64,000 bases of DNA from NCBI RefSeq assembly GCF_025465545.1, contig NZ_JAODMK010000007.1, positions 1-64,000 on the forward strand, written 5' to 3'. The DNA comes from Naasia sp. (GTDB taxonomy: Bacteria; Actinomycetota; Actinomycetes; Actinomycetales; Microbacteriaceae). Within the stretch, counting starts at the first letter, position 1, and every line of letters starts with the position of its first letter. The notes beneath the pieces were generated by a model. It saw nothing but the letters and a program-made list of their open reading frames with translations. It did not search any database and was not told the origin of the DNA. A program made the position numbers and the translations under genes. This document shows positions 1-10,197 of this stretch, one piece after another.

Positions 1-525
1 ATCACCGGTCGTGGAACCGTCGTCACGGGCCGCGCCGAGCGTGGCACGCTGGCGATCAACTCCGACGTCGAGATCGTCGGAATCCGCCCCATCCAGAAGA
101 CCACGGTCACTGGTATCGAGATGTTCCACAAGCAGCTCGACGAGGCGTGGGCCGGCGAGAACTGTGGTCTGCTCCTTCGTGGAACGAAGCGTGAAGACGT
201 CGAGCGTGGCCAGGTTGTCGTCAAGCCCGGCTCGGTCACCCCTCACACGAACTTCACCGGTACCGCGTACATCCTTTCCAAGGAAGAGGGCGGGCGTCAC
301 AACCCGTTCTACGCGAACTACCGCCCGCAGTTCTACTTCCGCACCACGGACGTCACCGGCGTCATCACGCTGCCCGAGGGCACCGAGATGGTCATGCCGG
401 GCGACACCACGGAGATGACGGTCGCGCTGATCCAGCCGATCGCCATGGAAGAGGGCCTCAGCTTCGCGATCCGTGAGGGTGGCCGCACCGTCGGCGCCGG
501 CACGGTGACGAAGATCCTCAAGTAG
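1..525 (+). CDS. tuf: Elongation factor Tu, 3' part (5' end outside window)
   Basis: EF-Tu delivers aminoacyl-tRNA to the ribosome as a GTP complex. The open frame runs from base 1 and encodes the last 174 residues of a protein normally about 397 long, so domain 1 (the G domain) is outside the window. It enters in domain 2 ([11 protein letters not shown]) and continues through domain 3 ([28 protein letters not shown]), ending in the usual VTKILK. A strong hairpin follows the stop. No disruption is visible, and the family assignment is certain. Confidence 0.98.
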   Translation: MTGRGTVVTGRAERGTLAINSDVEIVGIRPIQKTTVTGIEMFHKQLDEAWAGENCGLLLRGTKREDVERGQVVVKPGSVTPHTNFTGTAYILSKEEGGRHNPFYANYRPQFYFRTTDVTGVITLPEGTEMVMPGDTTEMTVALIQPIAMEEGLSFAIREGGRTVGAGTVTKILK

Positions 526-541
526 TTCCCGCACCAGCGAC

Positions 542-571
542 ACGGGGTCGGGCCTTCGGGCCCGGCCCCGT
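542..571 (+). terminator. Rho-independent-type terminator after tuf
   Basis: The 13-bp arms ACGGGGTCGGGCC (542-554) and GGCCCGGCCCCGT (559-571) close on a TTCG tetraloop, with one G-U pair. The hairpin begins 17 nt after the tuf stop and is followed only by a weakly T-rich tail (TCGTCGTTC), as is common in high-GC actinobacteria. Confidence 0.75.
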
Positions 572-612
572 TCGTCGTTCCCGGGGCGCGGCGCCCTCCT
601 CCGGGGTCGTCC

Positions 613-618
613 TAGACT
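613..618 (+). promoter_or_regulatory. -10 box, leaderless promoter of the 625 gene
   Basis: TAGACT ends 6 nt before the ATG at 625, so transcription would begin at or next to the start codon. No clear -35 or Shine-Dalgarno sequence is seen. The same spacing recurs before nine other genes in this window. Confidence 0.55.
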
Positions 619-624
619 GCCCTC

Positions 625-1068
625 ATGACTGCGCGGGTGCTGCTCGAGACGATGGCCACCGTCCTGCTCACGCTGCTGTTCCTGGTGCTGGCGGCCGGCC
701 TCATCGCGGTGAGCTCCGGCAGCGCGCCGCTCAACGGGTTCCTTCGGGATGGCCCCGCGACCGTGTTCGGCATCCTCGCCCTCCCGCTGCTGGTGTGGGC
801 GGGCGTCCTCGCCACCGCCAACGCCCTCGGGCGCAAGCGCACGCCGCGGGCCCGGTTCCTGATCAACGCCCTCCTCACCGTCGTCATCACGGTGCTCACG
901 CTGGGCTCCTGGGCCGTCTTCGCCGGCACCGCGGGGGGCTTCGGCCAACTGGTCTTCGCGATCGCCGCGATCCAGTCCCTCTCCTTCGGCGTCTGCGGGA
1001 TCGTCGCGCTCGCGCTCACCCACTTCGGCTTCTTCTCGGGGCGGTCGGGCCGACCGGCCGTCGCCTGA
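625..1068 (+). CDS. Small four-helix membrane protein, function unknown
   Basis: This 147-residue protein has four predicted membrane spans, at roughly residues 5-30, 44-67, 78-101 and 105-133. A basic loop (GRKRTPRAR, about 69-77) lies between spans 2 and 3. I do not recognise a family or any catalytic motif. The ATG at 625 is chosen because a TAGACT box sits 6 nt upstream, suggesting a leaderless mRNA. The stop is 1 bp before the GTG of the topoisomerase gene, so the two are probably co-transcribed. That linkage does not reveal a function. Confidence 0.7.
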   Translation: MTARVLLETMATVLLTLLFLVLAAGLIAVSSGSAPLNGFLRDGPATVFGILALPLLVWAGVLATANALGRKRTPRARFLINALLTVVITVLTLGSWAVFAGTAGGFGQLVFAIAAIQSLSFGVCGIVALALTHFGFFSGRSGRPAVA

Positions 1069-1069
1069 C

Positions 1070-2041
1070 GTGGTGCGGCTGCGCCGATCCGTCGTCGGAC
1101 GGAAGGGATTCACCCGTGTGCGCACGGACGAGGGCTTCCAGTACGTCGACGACGCGGGAGCGACGCTTCGGGACACCGCACTGATCGAGCGCATCGAGAC
1201 TCTCGCCATCCCGCCCGCCTGGGAGGGCGTGTGGATCTGCCCGTATGAGAACGGGCACATCCAGGCCGTCGGCTTCGACAGCCAGGGGCGCAAGCAGTAC
1301 CTCTACCACCCGTTCTGGCGGGAGAAGAAGGATCGGATCAAGTTCGACCGGGCCCTCAAGCTCGCCGAGTCGCTGCCCGTGGCGCGCCGGCAGGTGACCC
1401 TGCACCTGCGCACTGCGGGGCACACCCGCGAGCGTGCGCTGGCCGCCGCCTTCCGCATGCTGGACACCGGGTCCCTCCGCGTCGGCTCGGAGCGCTACGC
1501 GACTGCGAACGGCAGCCATGGGCTGTCGACGCTGCTCTGCGCGCACGCGAGCGTTCGCGGCGACGTGGTCTCGCTCCGTTTCCCGGCCAAGAGCGGCCAG
1601 GAGTGGGAGTCGGACATCAAGGACGCGGACCTCGCCAAGGTGGTCCGCGCGCTCAAGCGGCGCGGGCCGAATGCCCGGCTGCTGGCGTACCGCGACCGCA
1701 AGGGCTGGCATCCCATCTCCGCGGCCGACATCAACGAGTACGTGCGGGAGCGCACGGGCGGCGACTTCACCGCCAAGGACTTCCGCACGCTGCACGGCAC
1801 GATCGAGGCAGCGAAGAGCCTCGCGAAGCACGGACCCGAGTCCACCCGCACCAAGCGGCAGAAGGCGGTGGTGCAGGCGATGAAGGACGCGTCGGAGGTG
1901 CTCGGCAATACGCCGTCCATCGCACGCGCCAGCTACGTGGATCCCCGGGTGGTCGACCACTACAACAGCGGCGAGACCATCGACCGGGAGCGCCTCGGGT
2001 CGGCGGAGAGCGAGCTCCGGTCCATGCTCTACCCGGGGTAG
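1070..2041 (+). CDS. DNA topoisomerase IB (eukaryotic/poxvirus type)
   Basis: This enzyme relaxes supercoils through a 3'-phosphotyrosyl intermediate without ATP. The 323-residue protein has the N-terminal domain (about 20-75, IPPAWEGVWICPYENGHIQ) and the catalytic domain (about 80-300). The pentad is recognisable: Arg137 in LRVGSERYA, Lys174 in FPAKSG, Arg239 and His242 in FRTLHGT, and Tyr289 in ARASYVDP. Length is normal for bacterial TopIB. It starts with GTG at 1070, 1 bp after the preceding stop; a second GTG at 1073 is an alternative. These enzymes are patchily distributed accessory topoisomerases in bacteria. Confidence 0.93.
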   Translation: MVRLRRSVVGRKGFTRVRTDEGFQYVDDAGATLRDTALIERIETLAIPPAWEGVWICPYENGHIQAVGFDSQGRKQYLYHPFWREKKDRIKFDRALKLAESLPVARRQVTLHLRTAGHTRERALAAAFRMLDTGSLRVGSERYATANGSHGLSTLLCAHASVRGDVVSLRFPAKSGQEWESDIKDADLAKVVRALKRRGPNARLLAYRDRKGWHPISAADINEYVRERTGGDFTAKDFRTLHGTIEAAKSLAKHGPESTRTKRQKAVVQAMKDASEVLGNTPSIARASYVDPRVVDHYNSGETIDRERLGSAESELRSMLYPG

Positions 2042-2591
2042 GCGCTCCCGCGCTTCCGCGGACGACGCGCCGCACGACCCGCTCGATGCGGGCGAGTACG
2101 GCGGCGGAGCATCCGGAGGGTCTCCGGACGCGGCGGCTCGGTGAGGACCGCCTTCTCGTCGCCGAACGCGCGCACCCAGCGCACCCGGGGGAGGACCCGG
2201 TGCCGCTCTCGCCGACGGCGCCGACGAACGGCAGGCCGGGCAGCGGACAGGTGGGCGAGCGGGATGGCCGAAGGTCGGCGCCTCCGCCGATGACGGCTGT
2301 CCCGGAGCCCAGCGGGGCACCAGGCGGTCGAAGTTGCGATCGTCGAGCATCCGGCCCAGGTGGGGGCTCGCGATCGGCTGAGCGACGCCGAGCGGCTGCG
2401 CCCGCCATCCCGCCGAGCGCTACCCCCAACGCCGAGGGCGGGTCGTATCCGGGGCGCGCTCGTCGCCTCGGGTAGCACTCGGTGTGCAGGCGGGAGATCC
2501 GCGTTCCCTCCGCAGGCGGCCGCCGTGGCGAAGCGTGCACAAGCTTCGGAGGAAGAACCCGGCTCGCCAGACCCTGGGGGATGCTCCCGGA
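2042..2591. other. 550-bp stretch without a convincing gene
   Basis: No frame on either strand shows a credible complete protein. The minus strand between about 2040 and 2480 carries protein-like fragments split over different frames (RMLDDRNFDRLVPRWAPG; FGDEKAVLTEPPRPETLRML). This would fit a decayed gene, but I cannot name a family. No long palindrome, tRNA or clear promoter was found. Confidence 0.4.
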
Positions 2592-3542
2592 ATGGAAACG
2601 GGGCTGCTCTTCACCAGCGACGATCTTCGTCGGCAGGGCGAGGAGCATCCCGAGCGGCGAGCCGGTCCGGCCGGGGATCTGCAGCGGCTCCGACGGGGAA
2701 TCTACGCAGATGCGGGCACCTGGAGGACCGCGTCCCTCGATGGGCGGTACCTGCTGCGGATTCTCGCCGCAGAGGCTCGACTGCAGACTCCTCACGTGTT
2801 TTCGCACGAGTCAGCGCTCAGGCTGCTCGACCTGCCGTCGCTGCGGCCCTGGCCGGCCGTCGTCCACGTGATCGACGAGCGACGCGGGGGAGGGCGGAGC
2901 CGAGGTGATGTAGTGCGCCACAGCGTGTGGCTCGACGCGATCGACGTGATGCCGGTCGATGACCTCGCGTGCACCTCGCCCGCGCGGACCGCCCTCGATC
3001 TCGCTCTCGGCCGGAGCTTCTCCGAAGCGGTTGTCGTCGCCGACGCGGTCGTCGCGAGATACCCCGGGGGACAGGAGGACCTGGCGGAACTGCTGCGGCT
3101 GCTCCCTCCCGGGACTCGCGGCATCCGTCGTGCGTGCCGTGTTGCTTCGTTCGCGGACGCGCGCTCGCAGTCGCCGGGTGAATCGTGGTCGCGCGCCCTG
3201 ATCGCGGAGCTGGGCTTCGCTGCTCCCTCGCTGCAGCAGCCGATCTTCCTCAACGGGCGACGGGTGGGGATCGTCGACTTCGAGTGGACGCGGGACCGGA
3301 TCGTCGGCGAGTTCGACGGCGAGGTCAAGTACCGCAGGGCGGACTATCTGCAGGGCCGCGCACCTGAGCAGATCGTGATCGAGGAGAAGAACCGGGAGAA
3401 CGCGATACGCCGCACGGGGCGCAACGTGGTGCGCTGGACCTGGGACGACCTGCGGGATCGCCGGCGCCTCGCGGCTCTCCTCACCGATGCCGGGGTGCCG
3501 CGGCAGGGGACGGCCGCACGCCGATCACCCAGTGCGCCCTGA
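2592..3542 (+). CDS. AbiEi-like / DUF559-like protein with a nuclease-type C-terminal core
   Basis: This 316-residue protein resembles those annotated as AbiEi-family antitoxin-domain or DUF559 proteins. The N-terminal third has the helical LLFTSDDLRRQG start and the FSHESALRLLDLP motif typical of AbiEi-like wHTH proteins. The C-terminal part looks like a Vsr/DUF559 PD-(D/E)XK core, with Asp229 (IVDFEW) and Glu240 and Lys246 in GEFDGEVKY. The same residues at identical spacing occur in the paralogue at 52565-53530. ATG at 2592 is preferred over the in-frame ATG at 2484, whose extra 36 residues lack resemblance to the family. No partner toxin lies beside it. Nuclease activity is inference. Confidence 0.75.
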   Translation: METGLLFTSDDLRRQGEEHPERRAGPAGDLQRLRRGIYADAGTWRTASLDGRYLLRILAAEARLQTPHVFSHESALRLLDLPSLRPWPAVVHVIDERRGGGRSRGDVVRHSVWLDAIDVMPVDDLACTSPARTALDLALGRSFSEAVVVADAVVARYPGGQEDLAELLRLLPPGTRGIRRACRVASFADARSQSPGESWSRALIAELGFAAPSLQQPIFLNGRRVGIVDFEWTRDRIVGEFDGEVKYRRADYLQGRAPEQIVIEEKNRENAIRRTGRNVVRWTWDDLRDRRRLAALLTDAGVPRQGTAARRSPSAP

Positions 3543-4040
3543 AACGACGAGCGCCACCCGGGCACGGGGCGCGCGCGGCGGCCCGGGGAGCCCTCGGCGA
3601 CCCCTGCGACACCCCCGCACGACACGCCCGGGTTGCAGGGGAGGGATGCCTATGGCAAACTCGTCTAGTTCCACATTTCGGCCCGCTGTGCTGTGCGCGC
3701 GGGTTCGGATCACTGCCAGGTTGTGCATAGCTCCCCTTGAAGGGACGGGCTAGGCCGCGGGCAGGAGAACAGCCCGTCGCGATTTCGCGGCGGTGCGAGC
3801 CAGCTCGATCCTCGAGAACACGGGATCCGTTCCGTGTGCCTTCGGGTGCCGTCCGCCAGGACGGGGATCGGGAGCGAGCGGCTCCTTGACACCAGAACAG
3901 TGCTGCGAGTTTTTCCGCGCGCCGCGTCAGCGGCATGCGGAGCCCGGGAGACCGGGCAGGAACCTGCCGGGCGGAAGTCCGGTTGCCGCGGTTCCATCGG
4001 CGGACCGCCGGTGGGAATCAACAGAGAGAGTGAGTGACAG
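3543..4040 (+). other. Long S10-operon leader region
   Basis: This is about 500 bp with no supported gene. It probably holds the S10 promoter and an unusually long 5' leader. A weak candidate promoter is TTGCAG (3633-3638), 17 bp, CAAACT (3656-3661). Structure is frequent downstream: GACGGGCT/AGCCCGTC (3744-3751 and 3771-3778) and CGGCGG/CCGCCG (3998-4003 and 4005-4010). S10 leaders often mediate ribosomal-protein feedback in other bacteria; that role here is inference only. Confidence 0.4.
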
Positions 4041-4349
4041 ATGGCGGGACAGAAGATCCGCATCCGACTCAAGTCGTACGACCACGAAGTCATCGACAGC
4101 TCGGCGCGCAAGATCGTCGACACGGTGACCCGGGCGGGCGCGAGCGTCGTGGGCCCCGTGCCGCTGCCGACCGAGAAGAACGTCATCGTCGTCATCCGCT
4201 CGCCGCACAAGTACAAGGACAGCCGCGAGCACTTCGAGATGCGCACCCACAAGCGCCTGATCGACATCATCGACCCGACGCCGAAGGCCGTCGACTCGCT
4301 CATGCGACTCGACCTCCCCGCCGACGTCAACATCGAGATCAAGCTCTGA
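4041..4349 (+). CDS. rpsJ: 30S ribosomal protein S10
   Basis: S10 is a 30S head protein and also the NusE antitermination factor. The 102-residue length is standard, and it carries [14 protein letters not shown] near the start and [24 protein letters not shown]-type sequence at the end. It is the first gene of the S10 operon, after a leader of several hundred bases, and rplC follows 16 bp downstream. The ATG has only a weak purine-rich Shine-Dalgarno (GAGAGAGTGAG). Confidence 0.98.
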   Translation: MAGQKIRIRLKSYDHEVIDSSARKIVDTVTRAGASVVGPVPLPTEKNVIVVIRSPHKYKDSREHFEMRTHKRLIDIIDPTPKAVDSLMRLDLPADVNIEIKL

Positions 4350-4365
4350 GCAACTGAGGAATTCG

Positions 4366-5019
4366 ATGTCTACCTCCACCAGGACTTTCAAGGGTCTGCT
4401 CGGCACGAAGCTGGGCATGACGCAGGTCTGGAACGAGCAGGGAAAGCTCGTCCCCGTCACCGTCATCCAGATCACGCCGAATGTCGTGACCCAGATCCGC
4501 ACCCCCGAGGTCGACGGCTACGCCGCCGTCCAGATCGCCTACGGCCAGATCGACCCCCGCAAGGTGAACCAGCCCGCCAGCGGCCACTTCGACAAGGCCG
4601 GCGTCACGCCGCGCCGCCACCTCACCGAGGTGCGCACCGCTGACGCCGCCGACTACACGCTCGGCCAGGAGATCGGCGTCGACGTGTTCGAGGCCGGCGC
4701 CAAGGTCGACGTCGTCGGCACCAGCAAGGGCAAGGGCTTCGCCGGCGTCATGAAGCGCCACAACTTCAAGGGCGTCTCCGCGTCCCACGGTTCGCACCGC
4801 AACCACCGCAAGCCCGGCTCTATCGGTGCCTCGTCGACGCCCAGCCGCGTCTTCAAGGGCATGCGGATGGCCGGCCGGATGGGTGGCGACCGCACCACGG
4901 TCATGAACCTCAGCATCCAGGCCGTCGACGCCGAGAAGGGTCTGCTGCTCGTCAAGGGCGCCGTCCCCGGCGCGGCCGGTCGCCTCGTCTTCGTCCGCAA
5001 CGCCGTGAAGGGAGCCTGA
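4366..5019 (+). CDS. rplC: 50S ribosomal protein L3
   Basis: L3 binds 23S rRNA near the peptidyl-transferase centre and starts early 50S assembly. The 217-residue protein shows [12 protein letters not shown] at the N-terminus, the extended loop [19 protein letters not shown], and [18 protein letters not shown] at 4366 follows a TGAGGA purine stretch. It is second in the S10 operon and separated from rplD by 2 bp, indicating coupled translation. Confidence 0.98.
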   Translation: MSTSTRTFKGLLGTKLGMTQVWNEQGKLVPVTVIQITPNVVTQIRTPEVDGYAAVQIAYGQIDPRKVNQPASGHFDKAGVTPRRHLTEVRTADAADYTLGQEIGVDVFEAGAKVDVVGTSKGKGFAGVMKRHNFKGVSASHGSHRNHRKPGSIGASSTPSRVFKGMRMAGRMGGDRTTVMNLSIQAVDAEKGLLLVKGAVPGAAGRLVFVRNAVKGA

Positions 5020-5021
5020 GC

Positions 5022-5705
5022 ATGGCTTCGCTCGACATCCACTCCGCCGGTGGCGCCGTCTCCGGCACCGTAGAGCTGCCCGCCTCGATCTTCGAGGTGG
5101 AGACCAACGTGCCGCTGATCCACCAGGTCGTCGTCGCGCAGCTCGCCGCTGCCCGCCAGGGCACCCACAAGACCAAGAACCGCGGCGAGGTGTCCGGCTC
5201 CGGCGTGAAGCCCTTCAAGCAGAAGGGCACCGGCCGGGCCCGTCAGGGTTCGATCCGCATGCCGCAGCACCGCGGCGGTGGCGTCGTCCACGGACCGGTG
5301 CCCCGCGACTACTCGCAGCGCACCCCCAAGAAGATGATCGCCGCCGCGCTCCTCGGTGCACTGTCCGACCGTGCGCGCGGCAGCCGCTTGCACGTCGTCG
5401 AGACGCTGTCCGCCAACGAGGCGCCGTCCACGAAGGTCGCCGCCGAGCTGCTCGCCGCTGTCGCCCCCGGGCGCAACGTGCTGGTCGTGCTCGACCGCGC
5501 CGACGAGGTCGCCTGGAAGAGCGTGCGCAACCTCACGTCCCTGCACGTGCTCGCCTGGGATCAGCTGAACGCCTACGACGTGCTCGTCTCCGACGACATC
5601 GTCTTCACGAAGTCCGCCTTCGAGTCCTTCGTCGCCGCCAAGCAGGCCACCAAGGCCGAGACCCCGGCCGCGGCCGAGGAGAGCAACCAGGAGGTGACCG
5701 CGTGA
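5022..5705 (+). CDS. rplD: 50S ribosomal protein L4
   Basis: L4 is a 50S assembly protein whose extended loop reaches the exit tunnel; in E. coli it also represses the S10 operon. The 227-residue protein shows the loop motif [26 protein letters not shown] and the C-terminal fold. A short Ala/Glu-rich tail ([18 protein letters not shown]) extends beyond the usual end. The stop overlaps the GTG start of rplW by 4 bp. Confidence 0.98.
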   Translation: MASLDIHSAGGAVSGTVELPASIFEVETNVPLIHQVVVAQLAAARQGTHKTKNRGEVSGSGVKPFKQKGTGRARQGSIRMPQHRGGGVVHGPVPRDYSQRTPKKMIAAALLGALSDRARGSRLHVVETLSANEAPSTKVAAELLAAVAPGRNVLVVLDRADEVAWKSVRNLTSLHVLAWDQLNAYDVLVSDDIVFTKSAFESFVAAKQATKAETPAAAEESNQEVTA

Positions 5706-6001
5706 GCGGCCAGAACAAGGACCCGCGGGATGTCATCCTCTCGCCGGTGGTCTCCGAGAAGAGCTACGGCCTGATCGACGAGGGCAAGTACACGTTCGTC
5801 GTGGACCCCCGCTCGAACAAGACCGAGATCAAGCTCGCGATCGAGAAGATCTTCCGCGTGGAGGTCGCCTCCGTGAACACGCTCAACCGCACGGGCAAGA
5901 CCCGCCGCACGAAGTTCGGCACCGGCAAGCGCAAGGACGTCAAGCGCGCCATCGTCACGCTCAAGTCGGGCTCCATCGACATCTTCACCGCTGTCGGCTA
6001 G
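5702..6001 (+). CDS. rplW: 50S ribosomal protein L23
   Basis: L23 lies at the tunnel exit and docks trigger factor and SRP. The 99-residue protein has the conserved [18 protein letters not shown] start and the [20 protein letters not shown] segment. It starts with GTG inside the end of rplD (GTGA overlap), which fixes the start and implies translational coupling. Confidence 0.97.
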   Translation: MSGQNKDPRDVILSPVVSEKSYGLIDEGKYTFVVDPRSNKTEIKLAIEKIFRVEVASVNTLNRTGKTRRTKFGTGKRKDVKRAIVTLKSGSIDIFTAVG

Positions 6002-6020
6002 GCCCGGGAGGAACAGAGAA

Positions 6021-6857
<837 letters not shown>

Positions 6858-6869
6858 TAGGAGTAGGAC

Positions 6870-7151
6870 ATGCCGCGCAGTCTCAAGAAGGGCCCCTTCG
6901 TCGACGACCACCTGTTCCGCAAGGTTCAGGTCGCGAACGACGCAGGCAGCAAGAACGTGATCAAGACCTGGTCGCGCCGCTCGATGATCATCCCGGCGAT
7001 GCTGGGACACACCATCGCGGTGCACGACGGGCGCAAGCACATCCCCGTGTTCGTCACGGAGACGATGGTCGGGCACAAGCTCGGCGAGTTCGCGCCCACC
7101 CGCACCTTCCGTGGACACGAGAAGGACGACAAGAAGGGCCGTCGCCGCTAG
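6870..7151 (+). CDS. rpsS: 30S ribosomal protein S19
   Basis: S19 is a 30S head protein next to S13. The 93 residues are standard, with [14 protein letters not shown] at the start and [20 protein letters not shown] in the middle. It lies 12 bp after rplB and 23 bp before rplV in the S10 operon. Nothing unusual is seen. Confidence 0.98.
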   Translation: MPRSLKKGPFVDDHLFRKVQVANDAGSKNVIKTWSRRSMIIPAMLGHTIAVHDGRKHIPVFVTETMVGHKLGEFAPTRTFRGHEKDDKKGRRR

Positions 7152-7174
7152 TCGGTGACGAAGGAGGAGAAGAA

Positions 7175-7582
7175 ATGGTGGAGTCGATCGCCCGCGTGCG
7201 ACACATCCGCGTCACCCCCCAGAAGGCTCGTCGCGTCGTGGACCTCATCCGCGGCAAGCAGGCCACCGAGGCGCTCGCGATCCTGAAGTTCGCGCCTCAG
7301 GGGGCAAGTGAGCCCGTCTACAAGCTCGTCGCGTCGGCCATGGCCAACGCGCGGGTCAAGGCGGACGCCGAGAGCAGCTACCTCAACGAGCAGGACCTCG
7401 TGGTTGCCCGGGCGTTCGTCGACGAGGGGACGACGCTCAAGCGCTTCCAGCCGCGTGCACAGGGTCGGGCGTTCCAGATCAAGAAGCGCACCAGCCACAT
7501 CACCATCGTGCTGGCCACCCCCGACGTCGTCGAGGCCACCCGCGCTACGAAGTCCACGAGCACCGCGAAGGCGAGCAAGTAA
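7175..7582 (+). CDS. rplV: 50S ribosomal protein L22
   Basis: L22 lines the exit tunnel with L4. The 135-residue protein contains [20 protein letters not shown] and the hairpin region [24 protein letters not shown]. The C-terminal tail ([17 protein letters not shown]) is a short basic extension. GGAGGAG precedes the ATG, and the stop shares a base with the rpsC start (TAATG). Confidence 0.98.
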   Translation: MVESIARVRHIRVTPQKARRVVDLIRGKQATEALAILKFAPQGASEPVYKLVASAMANARVKADAESSYLNEQDLVVARAFVDEGTTLKRFQPRAQGRAFQIKKRTSHITIVLATPDVVEATRATKSTSTAKASK

Positions 7583-8379
7583 TGGGACAGAAAGTCAATC
7601 CGTACGGTTTCCGTCTCGGCATCACCACCGACCATGTGTCGCGGTGGTTCTCGGACAGCACCAAGTCGGGCCAGAAGTACAGCGACTACGTCGCCGAGGA
7701 CATCAGCATCCGTTCGATGCTGAAGACCTCGCTGGACCGCGCCGGCGTCGCCCGCATCGAGATCGAGCGCACCCGTGACCGGGTCCGCGTGGACATCCAC
7801 ACCGCCCGCCCGGGCATCGTGATCGGCCGCCGCGGCGCCGAGGCCGAGCGCATCCGCACCGACCTCGAGAAGCTCACCGGCAAGCAGATCCAGCTGAACA
7901 TCCTCGAGGTGAAGAACCCCGAGGCCGAGGCTCAGCTCGTCGCCCAGGGCATCGCCGAGCAGCTCTCCGCCCGCGTGGCGTTCCGCCGGGCGATGCGCAA
8001 GGGCCTGCAGGGCGCCCAGCGCGCCGGCGCCAAGGGCGTCCGCGTGCAGGTCTCCGGTCGCCTCGGCGGCGCGGAGATGAGCCGCAGCGAGTTCTACCGC
8101 GAGGGCCGGGTTCCCCTGCACACGCTCCGCGCCAACATCGACTACGGCTTCTACGAGGCCAAGACGACGTTCGGCCGGATCGGCGTGAAGGTCTGGATCT
8201 ACAAGGGCGACATCACCAACAAGGAGCTGGCGCGCGAGCAGGCGACCCAGAAGTCGCAGCGCCCCGAGCGCCGTGACAGCCGCGATGGCCGTGACAGCCG
8301 TGACAGCCGCGATGGCGGAGCGCGCCGTGGGCCCCGTACCGACGCCGGCGCACCGGCCGCAGAAGGAGCGAGCGTCTAA
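7582..8379 (+). CDS. rpsC: 30S ribosomal protein S3 with an RD-repeat C-terminal tail
   Basis: S3 is at the mRNA entry of the 30S head. The 265-residue protein has the N-terminal [13 protein letters not shown], a KH domain around [17 protein letters not shown], and the C-terminal domain ending near residue 215. The rest is a low-complexity tail rich in Arg/Asp/Ser ([15 protein letters not shown]). The matching DNA is a run of imperfect CGTGACAGC-type repeats at about 8271-8320. ATG overlaps the rplV stop. Confidence 0.98.
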   Translation: MGQKVNPYGFRLGITTDHVSRWFSDSTKSGQKYSDYVAEDISIRSMLKTSLDRAGVARIEIERTRDRVRVDIHTARPGIVIGRRGAEAERIRTDLEKLTGKQIQLNILEVKNPEAEAQLVAQGIAEQLSARVAFRRAMRKGLQGAQRAGAKGVRVQVSGRLGGAEMSRSEFYREGRVPLHTLRANIDYGFYEAKTTFGRIGVKVWIYKGDITNKELAREQATQKSQRPERRDSRDGRDSRDSRDGGARRGPRTDAGAPAAEGASV

Positions 8380-8381
8380 TC

Positions 8382-8801
8382 ATGCTGATCCCCCGCAAGG
8401 TCAAGTTCCGCAAGCAGCACCACCCGGGTCGCAGTGGCCAGGCCACCGGTGGCACCAAGGTGAGCTTCGGTGAGTACGGCATCCAGGCGATCACGCCCGC
8501 CTATGTGACCAACCGTCAGATCGAGGCAGCTCGTATCGCGATGACGCGTCACATCAAGCGCGGCGGCAAGGTCTGGATCAACATCTACCCCGACCGGCCC
8601 CTCACGAAGAAGCCCGCCGAGACCCGCATGGGTTCCGGCAAGGGCTCGCCGGAGTGGTGGGTCGCGAACGTCAAGCCGGGTCGCGTCCTCTTCGAGGTCG
8701 CCGGCGTCAACGAGCAGCTCGCTCGTGAGGCGCTCACCCGGGCAATCCACAAGCTGCCGCTCAAGGCACGCATCATCAAGCGCGAGGAGGGCGACGCGTA
8801 A
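8382..8801 (+). CDS. rplP: 50S ribosomal protein L16
   Basis: L16 sits near the A-site tRNA elbow and is a late assembly protein. The 139 residues start with [19 protein letters not shown] and contain [22 protein letters not shown], the classic signature. It begins 2 bp after rpsC, and its stop shares one base with the rpmC start (TAATG). Confidence 0.98.
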   Translation: MLIPRKVKFRKQHHPGRSGQATGGTKVSFGEYGIQAITPAYVTNRQIEAARIAMTRHIKRGGKVWINIYPDRPLTKKPAETRMGSGKGSPEWWVANVKPGRVLFEVAGVNEQLAREALTRAIHKLPLKARIIKREEGDA

Positions 8802-9148
8802 TGGCGATCGGAACCAAGGAGCTCGCTCCGTCCGAGCTCGACATGCTCGAGGACCAGCGCCTCGTCGACGAGCTCAAGAAGGCCAAGGAGGAGCTGTTCA
8901 ACCTCCGCTTCCAGTCGGCCACCGGCCAGCTCGAGAGCCATGGCCGCATCCGTGCGGTCAAGCGGGACATCTCCCGCATCTACACCGTCATCCGCGAGCG
9001 TGAGCTCGGCATCCGCGCCACCCCGGCGCCTGTCGAGGCTCCCGTGAAGGCGGAGAAGAAGAGCCGCAGCCGCAAGGCCGAGGCACCCGCCGCCGGCGCC
9101 GTCGACACGGACAGCGCGGACGCGGCACCCACTGAGGAGACGAAGTAA
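8801..9148 (+). CDS. rpmC: 50S ribosomal protein L29, C-terminally extended
   Basis: L29 sits at the tunnel exit beside L23. The conserved core ([54 protein letters not shown]) takes up about 70 residues, the usual whole length. Here the protein is 115 residues because of a Pro/Ala/Lys/Glu tail ([18 protein letters not shown]). No later start or frameshift explains it, so the tail appears real. It overlaps both neighbours by one base. Confidence 0.96.
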   Translation: MAIGTKELAPSELDMLEDQRLVDELKKAKEELFNLRFQSATGQLESHGRIRAVKRDISRIYTVIRERELGIRATPAPVEAPVKAEKKSRSRKAEAPAAGAVDTDSADAAPTEETK

Positions 9149-9465
9149 TGGCGAAGGTCGAGACGAAGGCCGCCGGCCACGAGTCGGCTGCCCACGACGC
9201 GAAGGTCGAGGGCGACCGCGGCTACCGCAAGGTCCGCCGCGGCTATGTCGTCAGCGACAAGATGGAGAAGACCGTCGTCGTGGAGGTCGAGGACCGCGTC
9301 AAGCACCCGCTCTACGGCAAGGTCATCCGCCGCACCTCCAAGGTGAAGGCGCACGACGAGCTGGGGGCTGCGGGTGTCGGCGACCTCGTCGTCATCAGCG
9401 AGACCCGCCCCCTGTCCGCCACGAAGCGCTGGCGCATCGTCGAGATCCTGGAGAAGGCCAAGTGA
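9148..9465 (+). CDS. rpsQ: 30S ribosomal protein S17
   Basis: S17 is a primary 16S rRNA binder. The 105 residues include a roughly 25-residue hydrophilic N-terminal extension before the fold ([34 protein letters not shown]). It ends with [23 protein letters not shown]. The stop overlaps the GTG of rplN by 4 bp. Confidence 0.97.
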   Translation: MAKVETKAAGHESAAHDAKVEGDRGYRKVRRGYVVSDKMEKTVVVEVEDRVKHPLYGKVIRRTSKVKAHDELGAAGVGDLVVISETRPLSATKRWRIVEILEKAK

Positions 9466-9830
9466 TCCAGCAGGAATCCCGCGTCAAGGTCGCCGACAAC
9501 ACCGGCGCCAAGGAGCTCCTCACCATCCGCGTGCTCGGTGGCTCCGGCCGCCGCTACGCCGGCCTCGGTGACACCATCGTGGCGACCGTCAAGGACGCGA
9601 TCCCCGGCGGCAACGTCAAGAAGGGCGATGTCGTCAAGGCGGTCATCGTGCGCACCGCCAAGGAGACGCGGCGCAGCGACGGCTCGTACATCAAGTTCGA
9701 CGAGAACGCGGCCGTCATCCTCAAGAACGACGGCGATCCCCGCGGCACCCGCATCTTCGGCCCGGTGGGCCGCGAGCTGCGCGACAAGAAGTTCATGAAG
9801 ATCGTGTCCCTCGCCCCGGAGGTGATTTGA
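9462..9830 (+). CDS. rplN: 50S ribosomal protein L14
   Basis: L14 forms an intersubunit bridge on the 50S and is the first gene of the spc section, with no break from S10. The 122 residues start [17 protein letters not shown] and end [12 protein letters not shown], as expected. It starts with GTG within the rpsQ stop (GTGA). Confidence 0.98.
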   Translation: MIQQESRVKVADNTGAKELLTIRVLGGSGRRYAGLGDTIVATVKDAIPGGNVKKGDVVKAVIVRTAKETRRSDGSYIKFDENAAVILKNDGDPRGTRIFGPVGRELRDKKFMKIVSLAPEVI

Positions 9831-9832
9831 CA

Positions 9833-10192
9833 GTGGCCAACATCAAGAAGGGCGACCTCGTCCAGGTGATCACCGGCGCGAGCCAGACCCGCGGCGGTGA
9901 CCGCGGCAAGCAGGGTCGCGTGATCGACGTGCTCGTCGAGAGGAACCGCGTCGTCGTGGAGGGTGTCAACTTCGTCACCAAGCACGTCCGCGTCGGCCAG
10001 ACTCAGCGCGGCAGCAAGACCGGTGGCATCGAGACCCATGAGGCCCCGATCCACATCTCCAACGTGGCGCTCGTCGACCCCGAGACGAAGAAGCCGACCC
10101 GCGTCGGCCACCGCGTCGACGAGGTCACGAAGGACGGCGTGACCAAGTCCGTCCGTGTTCGCTACGCCAAGAAGTCAGGCAAGGACCTCTAG
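9833..10192 (+). CDS. rplX: 50S ribosomal protein L24
   Basis: L24 is a 50S assembly initiator. GTG at 9833 gives the family-typical start [15 protein letters not shown] and 119 residues. An ideal Shine-Dalgarno GGAGGTGA (9818-9825) lies 7 nt upstream. The in-frame TTG at 9827 would leave almost no spacing, so it is rejected. The KOW motif ([12 protein letters not shown]) and the [15 protein letters not shown] segment are intact. Confidence 0.96.
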   Translation: MANIKKGDLVQVITGASQTRGGDRGKQGRVIDVLVERNRVVVEGVNFVTKHVRVGQTQRGSKTGGIETHEAPIHISNVALVDPETKKPTRVGHRVDEVTKDGVTKSVRVRYAKKSGKDL

Positions 10193-10197
10193 AGATC

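Noticed and set aside
2484-2591. A 36-residue N-terminal extension of the AbiEi-like protein
   Set aside because: It is Arg/Pro-rich with no resemblance to the paralogue; ATG at 2592 starts the family-like sequence.
8265-8325. Short repeats that might be a CRISPR fragment
   Set aside because: They are in frame inside rpsC, have no regular spacers, and encode the RD-rich S3 tail.
9827-9832. TTG at 9827 as the rplX start
   Set aside because: GGAGGTGA would lie directly against it; GTG at 9833 has 7-nt spacing and gives the standard L24 N-terminus.
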